From assembly GCA_001001345.1 (NCBI GenBank), contig LCKI01000005.1:1-37306 (forward strand): a stretch of DNA of 37,306 nt, in the 5' to 3' direction. Each line of letters starts with the position of its first letter. The stretch's first letter is position 1. The stretch is from Parcubacteria group bacterium GW2011_GWC1_45_14. GTDB lineage: Bacteria; Patescibacteriota; Minisyncoccia; Moranbacterales; GWC2-37-73. The position numbers were made by a program, and so were the translations under genes. A model generated the notes under the pieces. That model ran no database searches. It saw only the letters and a list, made by a program, of their open reading frames with translations, and was not told the origin of the DNA. Of the stretch, positions 1-8,432 are shown one piece after another.

Positions 1-689
1 ATTATGTGCCAGCCGAAATCGGATTCGACCAATTCCGCATACACCTCCCCGTCTTTCAAATTCTTTTCAAAAATAACCTCGTCGAATTCAACGACGAAAG
101 TTCCTTTTTGGACGAAGTCCAGATCCCCCCCGTTTTCACGTGAGCCCGGGTCCTGACTGAACTCCTTGGCCAGCTCTTCAAAATTTTCGCCTTTCTTGGC
201 GCGTTCCAAAACCTCCTGGGCTTTCGCCAAAGATTGCGCGTTCAGATTGTCGATCATCTTCTGTCCCTCGCTGTCAGGTCCGGCTTCCTCGCGGAACTCC
301 AAAATCGGGGTATCCTTGATCCTTTTCTTGGCTTCTTCTATATCTTTGATCCCCGGAAGTTCCACCACGATCCTGTTCTCGTCTCCGCTTTTAGCGGTCT
401 GCACCAAAGGCTCTCCGACTCCGAAAGCGTTGACGCGCCTTTCGATGACATCCTGAGCGGCCTGAAGAGCTTCATCCACCGTACCGGCATCCAAACCGGA
501 AATATCAGCCTTATATTCCAAATGTATCCCTCCTTGAAGGTCCAACCCCAAGTTTATCCGAAGACCGTTTAAGGCTTCGTAAACCGGAGGGATAAATTTC
601 ACCGCCTTGGGATAGGAAATCATTCCGGCCAACATGGCCAAGATGACAACCCCTGCAAATCTGATCCTTGTTTTTTTTATCTTGTTCAT
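1..689 (-). CDS. secD: Protein translocase subunit SecD with inserted parvulin-type domain (3' end beyond window)
   Basis: The first 229 residues are present and the gene runs off the left edge. SecD is a membrane subunit that uses the proton motive force to help SecYEG/SecA export. Residues 8-25 form a membrane anchor, followed by the SecD signature GLDLQGGIHL (48-57), VIERRVNAFGVG (81-92) and VELPGIKDIEEAKKRI (109-124). From about 153 the sequence changes to a PpiC/parvulin-like domain: KAQEVLERAKKGENFEELAK, then DPGSRENGGDL and a closing FGWHI. In ordinary SecD this stretch continues in the extracytoplasmic P1 domain. The start at 689 is preferred: an upstream in-frame ATG at 698 overlaps a good -10 box, so the mRNA is probably leaderless. 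SecA is encoded nearby. Confidence 0.88.
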   Translation of the reverse strand, partial: MNKIKKTRIRFAGVVILAMLAGMISYPKAVKFIPPVYEALNGLRINLGLDLQGGIHLEYKADISGLDAGTVDEALQAAQDVIERRVNAFGVGEPLVQTAKSGDENRIVVELPGIKDIEEAKKRIKDTPILEFREEAGPDSEGQKMIDNLNAQSLAKAQEVLERAKKGENFEELAKEFSQDPGSRENGGDLDFVQKGTFVVEFDEVIFEKNLKDGEVYAELVESDFGWHI

Positions 690-696
690 AATGCCC

Positions 697-725
697 ATTA
701 TAATGCAAAAAAAATCCGAGGGCAA
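697..725 (-). promoter_or_regulatory. Promoter of secD, probably giving a leaderless mRNA
   Basis: On the minus strand a -35 box TTGCCC (725-720) is followed after 17 bases by TATAAT (702-697). The expected start of transcription falls at or next to the ATG at 689. There is no Shine-Dalgarno sequence. Confidence 0.55.
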
Positions 726-799
726 GCCTCAAAATAACCATTCTCATTTGAGGTCTCCCCTGGATTGAGATTCTTGATTTATTAAAAAAGAAAGACGCA

Positions 800-1045
800 T
801 CAGATCAAAAGCTTGCTTACATGCTCAAGTCCTTTCTCCACCTCAGGCCAAGAAGTTTTCAAATTAGCCCTCACCTGCTCAAGATCTTCGTTTTCGGATA
901 AAAAACCATACCTCTTCTTATCCTCAATAAGGTCGTCGATGATCGCTTCATAATCAGCCAGGGTCTGGACTTTTTCTTCCCTGGCCCTATGTTTTATTTC
1001 CTCGAGAAGTTGGCTTGTTGAAAATTCTCCGCCTTGATATGTCAT
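800..1045 (-). CDS. Small charged helical protein of unknown function
   Basis: An 81-residue protein that I do not recognise. It is acidic and rich in Glu, Lys and Leu, with no signal peptide or membrane segment, and reads as two or three helices (SQLLEEIKHRAREEKVQTLA, then DYEAIIDDLIEDKKRYGFL). It starts 62 bases after the stop of the Nudix gene in the same direction and precedes secD, so it may be cotranscribed with the Nudix gene. The start has no clear ribosome binding site, which is usual here. The clean amphipathic composition makes it more likely real than chance, but it could be a spurious ORF. Confidence 0.55.
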   Translation of the reverse strand: MTYQGGEFSTSQLLEEIKHRAREEKVQTLADYEAIIDDLIEDKKRYGFLSENEDLEQVRANLKTSWPEVEKGLEHVSKLLI

Positions 1046-1107
1046 ATGTTTGTATTAATTGTCTTGTCCCGACCGACATCGTTACAATTAATACATTTTC
1101 CATATGC

Positions 1108-1593
1108 CTATCTTTCTTGCTGACGGACGCTCTTTTCCAAAAAGGAACGCGCTTTCTTGAGGGTTCTTTTCGATCCCTCGTTCCCAAGCATCGAGATGGC
1201 TTTTTCAAATCCCGCCCAAACATACCCTTTGTTTTCGAAATCCAAAACCACTTCCGCTTTTTTCGTTTTAGCCAGATAATACACCGCTCTCTTGAATATG
1301 TTTACGCCTTTTCCCTTTTCCATCCTCTCTTTGTATTCGTTTCCCTTGGCCGTATAAAAAAACCTGTTAGTGGTCCTGAATCCTTCTTTTATTTCGACTT
1401 GGGTAATCCCGGTTTCTTCCCTGATTTCGCGCGCCAATGTTTCCTTTTCCGTCTCTCCCTCGTCGACATGTCCTTTGGGGAAATCCCATTGCCCGGAGCG
1501 GTATTTCAAAAGAAGGAATTTTTTCTCCCCTCCTTCTTCGCGAAAAATCACAGCCCCGACGGATTTTTCAAATGAAACTTTTCCGATTTTCAT
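1108..1593 (-). CDS. Nudix hydrolase, bis(5'-nucleosyl)-tetraphosphatase-like
   Basis: A 161-residue Nudix protein. The Nudix box G-x5-E-x7-REUxEExGU is complete at residues 41-63 (GHVDEGE, then REIREETGI) and supplies the Mg2+-binding glutamates. The preceding KSVGAVIF and YRSGQWDFPKGH segments resemble asymmetrical diadenosine tetraphosphate hydrolases, so cleavage of Ap4A-type dinucleotides is the best guess, though many Nudix enzymes act on other nucleoside diphosphate derivatives. The C-terminus (KRTLKKARSFLEKSV) is a basic helix. The first ATG (1593) has no Shine-Dalgarno sequence; its leader is A/T-rich. Confidence 0.88.
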   Translation of the reverse strand: MKIGKVSFEKSVGAVIFREEGGEKKFLLLKYRSGQWDFPKGHVDEGETEKETLAREIREETGITQVEIKEGFRTTNRFFYTAKGNEYKERMEKGKGVNIFKRAVYYLAKTKKAEVVLDFENKGYVWAGFEKAISMLGNEGSKRTLKKARSFLEKSVRQQER

Positions 1594-1649
1594 AATACTT
1601 TTACTTTATCTTTTTTCATTTTAACACCATAAACAATTTGAGGAAAATT

Positions 1650-1675
1650 AAAATACCTATAGCAATAGGTATTTT
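1650..1675 (-). terminator. Hairpin terminator after secA
   Basis: Perfect 11-bp stem (AAAATACCTAT with ATAGGTATTTT) around a 4-base loop, about 24 bases after the secA stop, with a T-rich 3' arm. It separates secA from the Nudix gene. Confidence 0.65.
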
Positions 1676-1698
1676 AACATACGCGTCAGGATAAATTC

Positions 1699-4350
1699 CT
1701 ATTTACCATGACATTGTTTATATTTCTTTCCGGACCCGCAAGGGCATGGGTCGTTGCGGCCGACTTTCTGATCGTTGATGATCGGTTTTTGCGCCGTTCG
1801 TTTTTCAGAAGCGCCTTTGTCCGCCGAAGCTTCAGCGGAGGCGGAGAATTGCTCGATGTATTCCCCTCCGCTATACCGCACATTCTCCGGAATCTGCTGT
1901 ACTGGTTGTTGCTGCGGCTGAGCCGAAACCATGGAAACCTTGAAGATGGTCCTGACTATAGTGGTGCGGATGTTTTCCATCAGGTGCGAGAACAGGTTGA
2001 AAGCTTCCCTTTTATATTCGATGAGCGGATCTCTCTGGCCGTAACCGCGAAGCCCGATCCCCTGGCGAAGATAATCGATTTCGTCCAGATGGTTCATCCA
2101 AAGCGTGTCGATCGTCTGCAATATGATCGCCTTTTCGACATTCCTCATTGCGTCCTGCCCTATTTCCTGTTCTTTTTGCCCATAATAATGTTTCGCCCTG
2201 TCCACGATGAAATCAGTGATGGCCGTTTTCTTATCCACCTCAGTCTTCGACTTGTCATTCTGGATCTTTTTGAGTTCCGTTTCGTTTTCTTTCGTGAAAG
2301 GGAAAATGTCAGCGACATCCGTCCCGATTTTCTCGATGTCCCAAAGAAAATCCTCGTCCGTACAATATGCCGAAACGACCTGTTCGATCTCCTCCTTTAC
2401 ATATTCCATCATGTCATTCTTGGCGTCCTTCATTTCCAAGATTTCTTTCCTTTTTTTATATATGACTTCCCTTTGCTTGTTCATGATGTCGTCATACTCC
2501 AAGACATGTTTTCGAATATCAAAGTTATATCCTTCGATTTTCGATTGGGCGTTTTCAATTGTCTTGGAAATGATGGCGTTCTGAATAGGCTGGTCCTCAG
2601 GAAGTCCGAGTCTGTCCATCATGCCTTTGAGCTTGTCCCCTCCGAACCGCCTCATCAATTCGTCTTCCAAGGAAACATAGAATTGCGAAGCGCCTGGATC
2701 CCCTTGGCGACCTGCGCGTCCGCGAAGCTGGTTGTCGATACGCCTCGCCTCATGGCGCTCCGTACCGATAATGAAAAGTCCGCCGACTTCCCTCACTCCC
2801 TCGCCCAATTTGATGTCCGTTCCGCGACCTGCCATGTTTGTGGCGATAGTCACCGCCCCTTTCTGTCCGGCTTTCGAGATTATGGTAGCTTCCTTTTCAT
2901 GATGCTTGGCGTTAAGCACTTCGTGTTCGACTCCTTCCCGAGAGAGAAGGACGCTGAGATATTCCGATTTCTCAATAGCGATCGTACCGACCAAAACGGG
3001 CTGGCCGACCTTATTGATTTCCTTGATCTCCTTGACGATGGCATCAAACTTTCCCTTCTCTGTCTTATAGATAACATCCGCCAAGTCCTTTCTGATCAGA
3101 GTTTTGTTAGTGGGAATTTCAGTCACGTCCAATTTGTATACACGGAAAAACTCCTCCGCACTCGTCGAAGCGGTTCCCGTCATTCCGGAAAGCTTCTTAT
3201 ACATCCTGAAATAGTTCTGGAAGGTGATAGTGGCCAGAGTCCTGGATTCCTTCTGCACCTCCACTCCCTCCTTGGCCTCGATCGCCTGGTGCAATCCGTC
3301 GCTATACCTTCTTCCCTCCATCAACCTTCCAGTGAAATCGTCCACGATGATAACCTGCCCATCCTTCACGACGTAGTCGCGATCCAATTTGAAAATCGCA
3401 TGCGCTTTCAGCGATTGCTCCAAGTGATGCACGTAACTTATTTTTCCAACCTCATAAATATTTCCGATTCCCAACATTTCTTCCACCTTGGAAATTCCCT
3501 GTTCTGTCAGGGTCGCGGCCTTCATCTTCTCATCCACCTCATAATCCGTTCCTTCCTTGAGGCGCGGCACGATATGGGCGAACTGCTGATAGAGCTTGGT
3601 AGATTCGCTGTCCGGAGCGGAAATGATAAGCGGGGTCCTAGCCTCATCGATCAAAATAGAGTCGACCTCGTCGACGATCGCATAGTTCAATTCCTTCTGT
3701 GCCATTTGGGAAATATCCTGAACCATATTATCGCGAAGATAATCGAAACCAAATTCATTATTTGTTCCATAGGTGATATCCGCGGCGTAAGCATCCCTTC
3801 GGGAAACGGACGAAAGATTTTCCATCTCCACACTGACTTCGTTGGTGTCGATGATTTTCGGTTCATATGAAAAAGACGCCTGATTGACGATGCAGGAGGT
3901 TTTGAGTCCCAGAAAATTATAAACGGAACCCATCCAGTTGCAATCGCGTTTTGCCAAATAATCATTGACCGTGACGACATGGACCCCTTTTCCGGAAAGA
4001 GCGTTCAGGTATATCGGAAGAGTCGACGTCAAAGTCTTTCCTTCGCCCGTCTTCATTTCCGCGATTTTTCCCTGATGCAAAATTATTCCTCCCAGGAGCT
4101 GAACATCATAGTGTCTCTCTCCCATCACCCTCTTGGCGGCCTCACGCACCACCGCGAAAGCTTCCGGCAAAAGTGCGTCCAGAGTCTCCCCTTTGGAAAT
4201 CCTATCCCTGAATTCCTGTGTCTTGGCTTTTAACTCCTCATCGGAAAGCTTGACCACCCCCGCTTCGAGAGAGTTTATTTTTTCCACGATCGGCCGGAGT
4301 TTATTGATTTCCCTTTCGTTTGAACCGAAGATCTTGCTGAAAATACCCAT
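1699..4350 (-). CDS. secA: Preprotein translocase ATPase SecA
   Basis: An 883-residue, full-length SecA, the cytoplasmic ATPase that drives preproteins through SecYEG. The Walker A motif KTGEGKTL is at 100-107. [16 protein letters not shown] and [17 protein letters not shown] mark NBD1 and its DEAD-like motif; [30 protein letters not shown] and [16 protein letters not shown] mark NBD2. The C-terminal zinc-binding tail [17 protein letters not shown] is intact, so binding of SecB-like partners or phospholipid is possible. Residues 836-845 ([10 protein letters not shown]) are encoded by a palindromic repeat inserted in the variable C-terminal linker. The gene stands alone between a palindromic element upstream and a terminator downstream. 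The ATG at 4350 has no Shine-Dalgarno sequence. Confidence 0.98.
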   Translation of the reverse strand: MGIFSKIFGSNEREINKLRPIVEKINSLEAGVVKLSDEELKAKTQEFRDRISKGETLDALLPEAFAVVREAAKRVMGERHYDVQLLGGIILHQGKIAEMKTGEGKTLTSTLPIYLNALSGKGVHVVTVNDYLAKRDCNWMGSVYNFLGLKTSCIVNQASFSYEPKIIDTNEVSVEMENLSSVSRRDAYAADITYGTNNEFGFDYLRDNMVQDISQMAQKELNYAIVDEVDSILIDEARTPLIISAPDSESTKLYQQFAHIVPRLKEGTDYEVDEKMKAATLTEQGISKVEEMLGIGNIYEVGKISYVHHLEQSLKAHAIFKLDRDYVVKDGQVIIVDDFTGRLMEGRRYSDGLHQAIEAKEGVEVQKESRTLATITFQNYFRMYKKLSGMTGTASTSAEEFFRVYKLDVTEIPTNKTLIRKDLADVIYKTEKGKFDAIVKEIKEINKVGQPVLVGTIAIEKSEYLSVLLSREGVEHEVLNAKHHEKEATIISKAGQKGAVTIATNMAGRGTDIKLGEGVREVGGLFIIGTERHEARRIDNQLRGRAGRQGDPGASQFYVSLEDELMRRFGGDKLKGMMDRLGLPEDQPIQNAIISKTIENAQSKIEGYNFDIRKHVLEYDDIMNKQREVIYKKRKEILEMKDAKNDMMEYVKEEIEQVVSAYCTDEDFLWDIEKIGTDVADIFPFTKENETELKKIQNDKSKTEVDKKTAITDFIVDRAKHYYGQKEQEIGQDAMRNVEKAIILQTIDTLWMNHLDEIDYLRQGIGLRGYGQRDPLIEYKREAFNLFSHLMENIRTTIVRTIFKVSMVSAQPQQQPVQQIPENVRYSGGEYIEQFSASAEASADKGASEKRTAQKPIINDQKVGRNDPCPCGSGKKYKQCHGK
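1816..1845 (-). repeat. Palindromic repeat inside the secA linker
   Basis: Encodes [10 protein letters not shown] between the SecA helical scaffold and its zinc tail. The minus strand reads as the near-palindrome CCGCTGAAGCTTCGGCGG flanked by further TCCGCC/GGCGGA complementarity. Similar short CCGCC...GGCGG palindromes lie between genes at about 9583-9599 and 16830-16845. Confidence 0.5.
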
Positions 4351-4375
4351 AAATTTCTAAATATTCAACTTCCTT

Positions 4376-4455
4376 GTCATTCCCGCGGAAGCGGGTCTCG
4401 ATGCCCTTTGAGGGTAAATCCAGGGCCCTGGATTCCGGGTCAAGCCCGGAATGAC
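4376..4455. repeat. Intergenic palindromic element (GTCATTCC...GGAATGAC ends)
   Basis: An 80-bp element bounded by the inverted ends GTCATTCC and GGAATGAC. It contains internal hairpins CCCGCGGAAGCGGG, CCAGGGCCCTGG and TTCCGGGTCAAGCCCGGAA. It belongs to the same broad class as the element inside trmD (11219-11286). It lies just upstream of secA and would form a branched hairpin in any transcript crossing it. Confidence 0.75.
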
Positions 4456-4530
4456 AAAAATAAGAATTAATCCTTTTAATACGCCAAATAAGGCTTTTAC
4501 ATTCAAATCATACCACTAATACAGTTTACA

Positions 4531-4558
4531 AACAAAAACCCCCTCCGTCAAAGAGGGG
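4531..4558 (-). terminator. Rho-independent terminator of the 220-residue anchored protein
   Basis: Stem CCCCTC/GAGGGG with a 7-base loop, followed on the minus strand by GTTTTTGTTT. It lies about 20 bases after the stop codon at 4581. Confidence 0.85.
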
Positions 4559-4580
4559 ATAATAGAAAAATAATCTAGGT

Positions 4581-5243
4581 TTATTTACCTAGAAATTTAA
4601 AAGACTTCAAAATTGTATTTCCCGTCTCAATATCAGCATTTCTTATAGTTATATCATAAGATGTGTTTCCTTTCAGCACTTTGTAATGAGTAACGTCATT
4701 ATATGTAAAATGATATGCTTTTTCTCCGGCAATAACAAATTCTTCATACTTTCTCCCGGAATCTTTTTGTTCTTTTATCCATTTATCAATTGTATCATTA
4801 GTGTTCAATTCTAGATCTGTAACATCCACCGCAAAGGTATAATAATAAAGTTTCTGTCCTTCTGGAGCTTTAACAAAAAGCATCGGTTCATCCCTGTCCG
4901 GTTCTCCTAAAAACACGCTCATATTTTCAGGATAATAAAACTCTACTCCATATTTCTCATTCTTATAATACTTTCGTGCTTCCACTCCAACACATGCCGC
5001 GAATTCGCAATTGGGACCCCCTCTTTCCACATAAGACCCGTCCGGGCAAAGCTTCGCTTCCATCGTGCACGCGACCTGTTCATCCGGTTTTTGTTGCTGG
5101 ATTTCTGAGGGCTGGTTGCCAGTGACCGATGACTGTTTCTTATTCGCGAACATATACCCGAACACTCCCGCGTTGACCGCTACGATGACGACGATGAGCG
5201 CGATAACCGCCACGTTACCTTTTTTGTTTTTCATTTTTTTCAT
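4581..5243 (-). CDS. Membrane-anchored extracytoplasmic protein with a Cys-rich module
   Basis: A 220-residue protein. Residues 10-32 (VAVIALIVVIVAVNAGVFGY...) form one N-terminal membrane anchor. A Gln/Ser/Pro-rich spacer follows, then a four-cysteine module (CTMEAKLCPDGSYVERGGP, then NCEFAAC) and a C-terminal beta-rich domain ending DIETGNTILKSFKF. The Cys module is familiar from exported proteins of this kind of bacterium, where it probably forms disulfides. The C-terminal domain resembles PsbP-like lipoprotein domains in layout only. The function is unknown. A -10 box TATAAT (5301-5296) and a TGTGGATAA site (5329-5321) lie upstream, and a strong terminator follows. Confidence 0.8.
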   Translation of the reverse strand: MKKMKNKKGNVAVIALIVVIVAVNAGVFGYMFANKKQSSVTGNQPSEIQQQKPDEQVACTMEAKLCPDGSYVERGGPNCEFAACVGVEARKYYKNEKYGVEFYYPENMSVFLGEPDRDEPMLFVKAPEGQKLYYYTFAVDVTDLELNTNDTIDKWIKEQKDSGRKYEEFVIAGEKAYHFTYNDVTHYKVLKGNTSYDITIRNADIETGNTILKSFKFLGK

Positions 5244-5295
5244 CTTTCTTTTTAAGAAAGAATTTTTTGATTAAATTATTTTTTATTACATTGAA

Positions 5296-5329
5296 ATTAT
5301 ACCACGAAAGAAAGTTGAAGTTATCCACA
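5296..5329 (-). promoter_or_regulatory. Putative promoter with a DnaA-box-like site
   Basis: On the minus strand, TGTGGATAA (5329-5321, the complement of TTATCCACA) lies 19 bases upstream of a perfect TATAAT (5301-5296). There is no recognisable -35 box. Transcription would start about 45 bases before the ATG at 5243. Confidence 0.45.
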
Positions 5330-5337
5330 CGCTATCT

Positions 5338-5373
5338 ATATGCTGATTTACGCATATGCATAAATCAGCATAT
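5338..5373. repeat. Perfect inverted repeat, 13-bp arms
   Basis: Arms ATATGCTGATTTA (5338-5350) and TAAATCAGCATAT (5361-5373) around a 10-base spacer that is itself nearly palindromic (CGCATATGCA). It lies between the HPF terminator and the promoter region of the next gene, so it could be an operator or a secondary terminator. Confidence 0.7.
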
Positions 5374-5414
5374 GCAAAAATCTTTCAATTCAGAACATAA
5401 GGTTTTTCTAAAAA

Positions 5415-5439
5415 CAAAAAAGCGGAAATCCGCCTTTTT
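5415..5439 (-). terminator. Rho-independent terminator of the hibernation factor gene
   Basis: Minus strand AAAAAGGCGGATTTCCGC followed by a run of six T. The GCGGA/TCCGC stem is flanked by A/T pairs, about 45 bases after the stop at 5485. Confidence 0.85.
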
Positions 5440-5484
5440 GTGCATTCGTATATTCGTAATTTATTCGTAATTCGTAGAGAAATC

Positions 5485-5859
5485 CTAAAACCTGGCGTTT
5501 TCGTCGATGACGACTTTTTTCTTAAGGGATCTGGCTCCGCGCTCGCGAAGCGTTCTGAATTTCTCCTTGGCGTCCACGGCTTGGGCCTGAAGCTGATCGA
5601 CAGTCAAATCAATGGATCCCTCGATGCTTTCCGTGGTTTCTTCGCCCCGGAAAAGATCCCTGGGAGTCTTGATCATGACCTCGACTCTGAATTTCCCTTT
5701 CTTGTCCATCTCGACTTCCACTTCAGTCTGGATCACTTTCCCAACAAACTTATCCAAAGTCTCAAGTCTTTTCAAAATATAATCTTTGGTCTCATCGTCA
5801 ATTCCCACACCCTTCGTCATGAATCTGACATTGTTGATGACTCCCGTGAGCATAACCAT
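5485..5859 (-). CDS. hpf: Ribosome hibernation promoting factor, HPF/YfiA family
   Basis: A 124-residue protein of the short HPF/RaiA class, which binds the 30S decoding region and silences ribosomes under starvation. The family layout is clear: GVGIDDETKDYILKRLETLD (basic helix 1 and its lead-in), KVIQTEVEVEMDKKGKFRVE (beta strands), and ESIEGSIDLTVDQLQAQAVD (helix 2, matching the usual AIDxAVDKLExQ), ending in a basic KEKFRTLRERGARSLKKK tail. It lacks the long dimerisation domain. There are two possible ATG starts (5859 and 5853), neither with a Shine-Dalgarno sequence. It is monocistronic, with its own terminator. Confidence 0.9.
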   Translation of the reverse strand: MVMLTGVINNVRFMTKGVGIDDETKDYILKRLETLDKFVGKVIQTEVEVEMDKKGKFRVEVMIKTPRDLFRGEETTESIEGSIDLTVDQLQAQAVDAKEKFRTLRERGARSLKKKVVIDENARF

Positions 5860-5930
5860 AGCTTTGTGTATTAAATTATTATTTTCTTATTCTAACATAT
5901 TCCGCGACCTATTTCATCCGTACTGACTTT

Positions 5931-6860
5931 TCAGAATCCCACATATTGCACTTCTTCCACCAGTTGGACTCCCAAATTGTCGCGCACCTGCTGTTTGAGA
6001 TAACTCACCAAAATAATGACATCCTCAGCTTTCGCTCCCCCGCCATTGACCAGGAAATTCGCGTGCTTCTCACTGACCATCGCGCCTCCGATTTTTTTCC
6101 CGCGCAGCCCCAATTGGTCGATGAGCCACCCTGCCGCGACTTTTCCTCCCCGGCTCGGCGCCCCGATATCCTGTTCGAATTTCTTCACCAACTCCGGATC
6201 CTCGACGACGGGATTCTGAAAGAATGATCCGGCACTGGGCATATCCTGCGGCTGTTTAGTCACCCTTTTATCCACGATATCATCCATTTCCACGAAGCTC
6301 TTCTCACGATTCCCCTCCTTAAATCTCATCTTGGCCGAAAGCACAATCAAGTTGCCGCTCTTTTTGAAAAAGCTGCTCCTATATCCGAATTCGCATCCTT
6401 CCTTGGAAAATTCCTCGATCACATTGTCTTCCATCCGCAACGCCCTCACGCTCTCGATGTTTGCGGACATGTCCCCCCAAAAAGCTCCGGCGTTTCCGCG
6501 CACCGCCCCTCCGAAAGTTCCCGGGATCCCGGCCGCCCATTCGAAACCGGAAAGATTATTCTGGGCAACGTCCTTAACGACGTCGAAAAGCACGGCCCCC
6601 GCTCCACATTCCAGAATTTCGCCTTCTATCTCCCATTGCTTGTTTTCCAATTTGATTACCAGACCGTCGAATCCCTTGTCGCTCACCAAGATATTACTTC
6701 CTCCTCCCAGCACGAAAATTGCCAATCCGTTTTCCTTGGCGTATTCCACGGCCGCTACAAGTTCGTCTTCATTTTTCGCACAAACGAAAAACTTTGCAGG
6801 TCCACCGACCTTGAAAGTGGTATATTCCGCTAAAGGCACGTTTTTTTGTATTTTTATCAT
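5931..6860 (-). CDS. murB: UDP-N-acetylenolpyruvoylglucosamine reductase MurB
   Basis: A 309-residue flavoenzyme that reduces UDP-GlcNAc-enolpyruvate to UDP-MurNAc with NADPH. The FAD-binding domain shows TTFKVGGPA (14-22), LGGGSNILVSDKGFDGLVI (51-69) and GIPGTFGGAVRGNAG (111-125). The Arg of GYRSSFF (159-165) and the catalytic Ser of PSAGSFFQNP (Ser212) are present, followed by AGWLIDQLGLRGKKIGGA. Loss of the Tyr-loop module would fit type II enzymes, but I did not verify the class. It is the last gene of the trmD-ftsW-murG-murC-murB series, separated from murC by a hairpin. Confidence 0.96.
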   Translation of the reverse strand: MIKIQKNVPLAEYTTFKVGGPAKFFVCAKNEDELVAAVEYAKENGLAIFVLGGGSNILVSDKGFDGLVIKLENKQWEIEGEILECGAGAVLFDVVKDVAQNNLSGFEWAAGIPGTFGGAVRGNAGAFWGDMSANIESVRALRMEDNVIEEFSKEGCEFGYRSSFFKKSGNLIVLSAKMRFKEGNREKSFVEMDDIVDKRVTKQPQDMPSAGSFFQNPVVEDPELVKKFEQDIGAPSRGGKVAAGWLIDQLGLRGKKIGGAMVSEKHANFLVNGGGAKAEDVIILVSYLKQQVRDNLGVQLVEEVQYVGF

Positions 6861-6928
6861 AAAAAGTTTCCGGTATTGTTTTATAGTATTACACCCTTAT
6901 GAGATATTTTATTGTCTAAGAAAACAGG

Positions 6929-6955
6929 GGAAATAAAAACTGATTTTTTATTTCC
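6929..6955 (-). terminator. AT-rich hairpin between murC and murB
   Basis: Arms GGAAATAAAAA and TTTTTATTTCC (11 bp) around a 5-base loop, about 41 bases after the murC stop. It could be a weak terminator or a processing site. Confidence 0.45.
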
Positions 6956-6995
6956 GAATTAAGTGACAACAATGAATCGCTTAGGCCGGTTCCTT

Positions 6996-8432
6996 TTATT
7001 TTTTCAACAACTTTTTGCCGATTTCCCAGACATTCCCGGCTCCGATCAGCACTACTACGTCTTCCTTGCCGATTTCTCCAGCCAGATATTCGGCAGCCTC
7101 ATCGATAGTCGGGATATGGTCGGCTTTTCCGGGAACATACCTGTTCATCAACTCAACCACGTCTTTCGAGGAAACTCCCCCTTCCTTTTCCCGGGCGCTG
7201 GCATAGATGTCCAATATGATCGCCTTATCGGCATCTTCGAAACTCTGCGCAAATTCATGAAGAAGAGCCTTGGTCCGCGAATATGTGTGCGGGTGGAATA
7301 CGGCCCAGATATTCTTATCCGGATATTTCTCACGAGCCCCGGCCAAAGTGACTTTTATCTCGTCCGGGTGATGTCCATAATCGTCTATCAAAATCGCTCC
7401 TTTATACTTACCCAAAAATTCGAATCTTCTGGAGGTCCCGTGGAAAGCGGCGAACGCCTCGCGCACCTTGTCCAAATCCGCTCCGACGCGATGGCAAACC
7501 GCGATGGCGGCCGTGGCGTTGAGCGCGTTATGCCTGCCGGAAAGTTTCAATTGGAATTTGCCTAGCGAAGTCTCTCCGAAGCGCACTTCGAAAGATTGCG
7601 ATATTTCTTCGGATATCTTTTCCTTATCGTCATGGATGGCCGATCGGTAATCCACCAACCTGTAATCATTATCTTCCCCGAAACCATAGGTCACAACAGT
7701 GCAATCGGCGCTCTTGGAAACCTCGATCGTGTCGGCGCTGTCTCCCCAAATAGCCAGAAATCCGCGCTTAGGAATTCTGGAAACGAACCTGCGGAAAACC
7801 TCGCGATAAGATTCGGCGTCCGGGAAAAAATCAGGATGGTCCCAATCGACGCTCGTCAAAACCACCGCCCATGGATCATAGAATCTGAGCTTGTTCTGAT
7901 ATTCATCAGCTTCAGCCACGAAATAATCCCCTTTGCCCGAAAGGACTCCGCTTTTCCAATCGATCACCTGGCTTCCTACCAGCGCGTTCGGATCCTTTCC
8001 GGCGGCCCGAAGAGCCTCGCCCAAAAGAGCCGTCGTGGTCGTCTTGCCGTGCGTCCCACAAACCGCGATTCCCAGTTTTTCCCTAAAGAGAAGTCCCAGA
8101 AGCTCCGGGTAACTGATAAGCGCCCCGCCCCTTTTCTCGACCTCTGCGACTTCCACGTTGTTTTCCTTGGTGTAGGCGGTCGAATGCACGAAAAGATCCA
8201 CGTAGTTCTGAACGTGTTTTTCGGAAAAATCCTCGAAGAAAGAAATGTGATTCCTTTCCAGCACTTCGTCCGTAAAAAACTTTTCCGCGGTATCTGACCC
8301 GGAAACCTTGATTCCGCGCCCTTTCAAAATCTCAGCCATAGCAGCCATGCCGGTGCCTTTGATGCCGATGAAATAGGCTTCTTTGATCTTGGAGAAATCC
8401 ATACTTTTCATGGGTTTGTTTTTAGATTTCAC
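6996..8432 (-). CDS. murC: UDP-N-acetylmuramate--L-alanine ligase MurC
   Basis: A 478-residue Mur ligase that adds L-Ala to UDP-MurNAc using ATP. The N-terminal Rossmann domain carries FIGIKGTGMAAMAEIL (21-36) and the P-loop CGTHGKTTTT is at 125-134. The central EADEYQNKL, SVDWDHPDFFPD and LSGRHNALNATAA segments and the C-terminal IDDYGHHPDEI, VFHPHTYSRTKAL and GAGNVWEIG are typical of MurC. The GTG start at 8432 overlaps the murG stop codon by one base, implying translational coupling; ATG codons at residues 8 and 11 are alternatives. Confidence 0.97.
   Translation of the reverse strand: MKSKNKPMKSMDFSKIKEAYFIGIKGTGMAAMAEILKGRGIKVSGSDTAEKFFTDEVLERNHISFFEDFSEKHVQNYVDLFVHSTAYTKENNVEVAEVEKRGGALISYPELLGLLFREKLGIAVCGTHGKTTTTALLGEALRAAGKDPNALVGSQVIDWKSGVLSGKGDYFVAEADEYQNKLRFYDPWAVVLTSVDWDHPDFFPDAESYREVFRRFVSRIPKRGFLAIWGDSADTIEVSKSADCTVVTYGFGEDNDYRLVDYRSAIHDDKEKISEEISQSFEVRFGETSLGKFQLKLSGRHNALNATAAIAVCHRVGADLDKVREAFAAFHGTSRRFEFLGKYKGAILIDDYGHHPDEIKVTLAGAREKYPDKNIWAVFHPHTYSRTKALLHEFAQSFEDADKAIILDIYASAREKEGGVSSKDVVELMNRYVPGKADHIPTIDEAAEYLAGEIGKEDVVVLIGAGNVWEIGKKLLKK

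Noticed and set aside
1708-3870. 720-codon open frame on the plus strand
   Set aside because: It lies entirely antisense to secA, which has full family conservation. The open frame is a by-product of secA codon usage; its translation shows no domain.
7596-8297. Plus-strand open frame of 233 codons opposite murC
   Set aside because: Antisense shadow of a certain gene, with no start signal or recognisable protein features.
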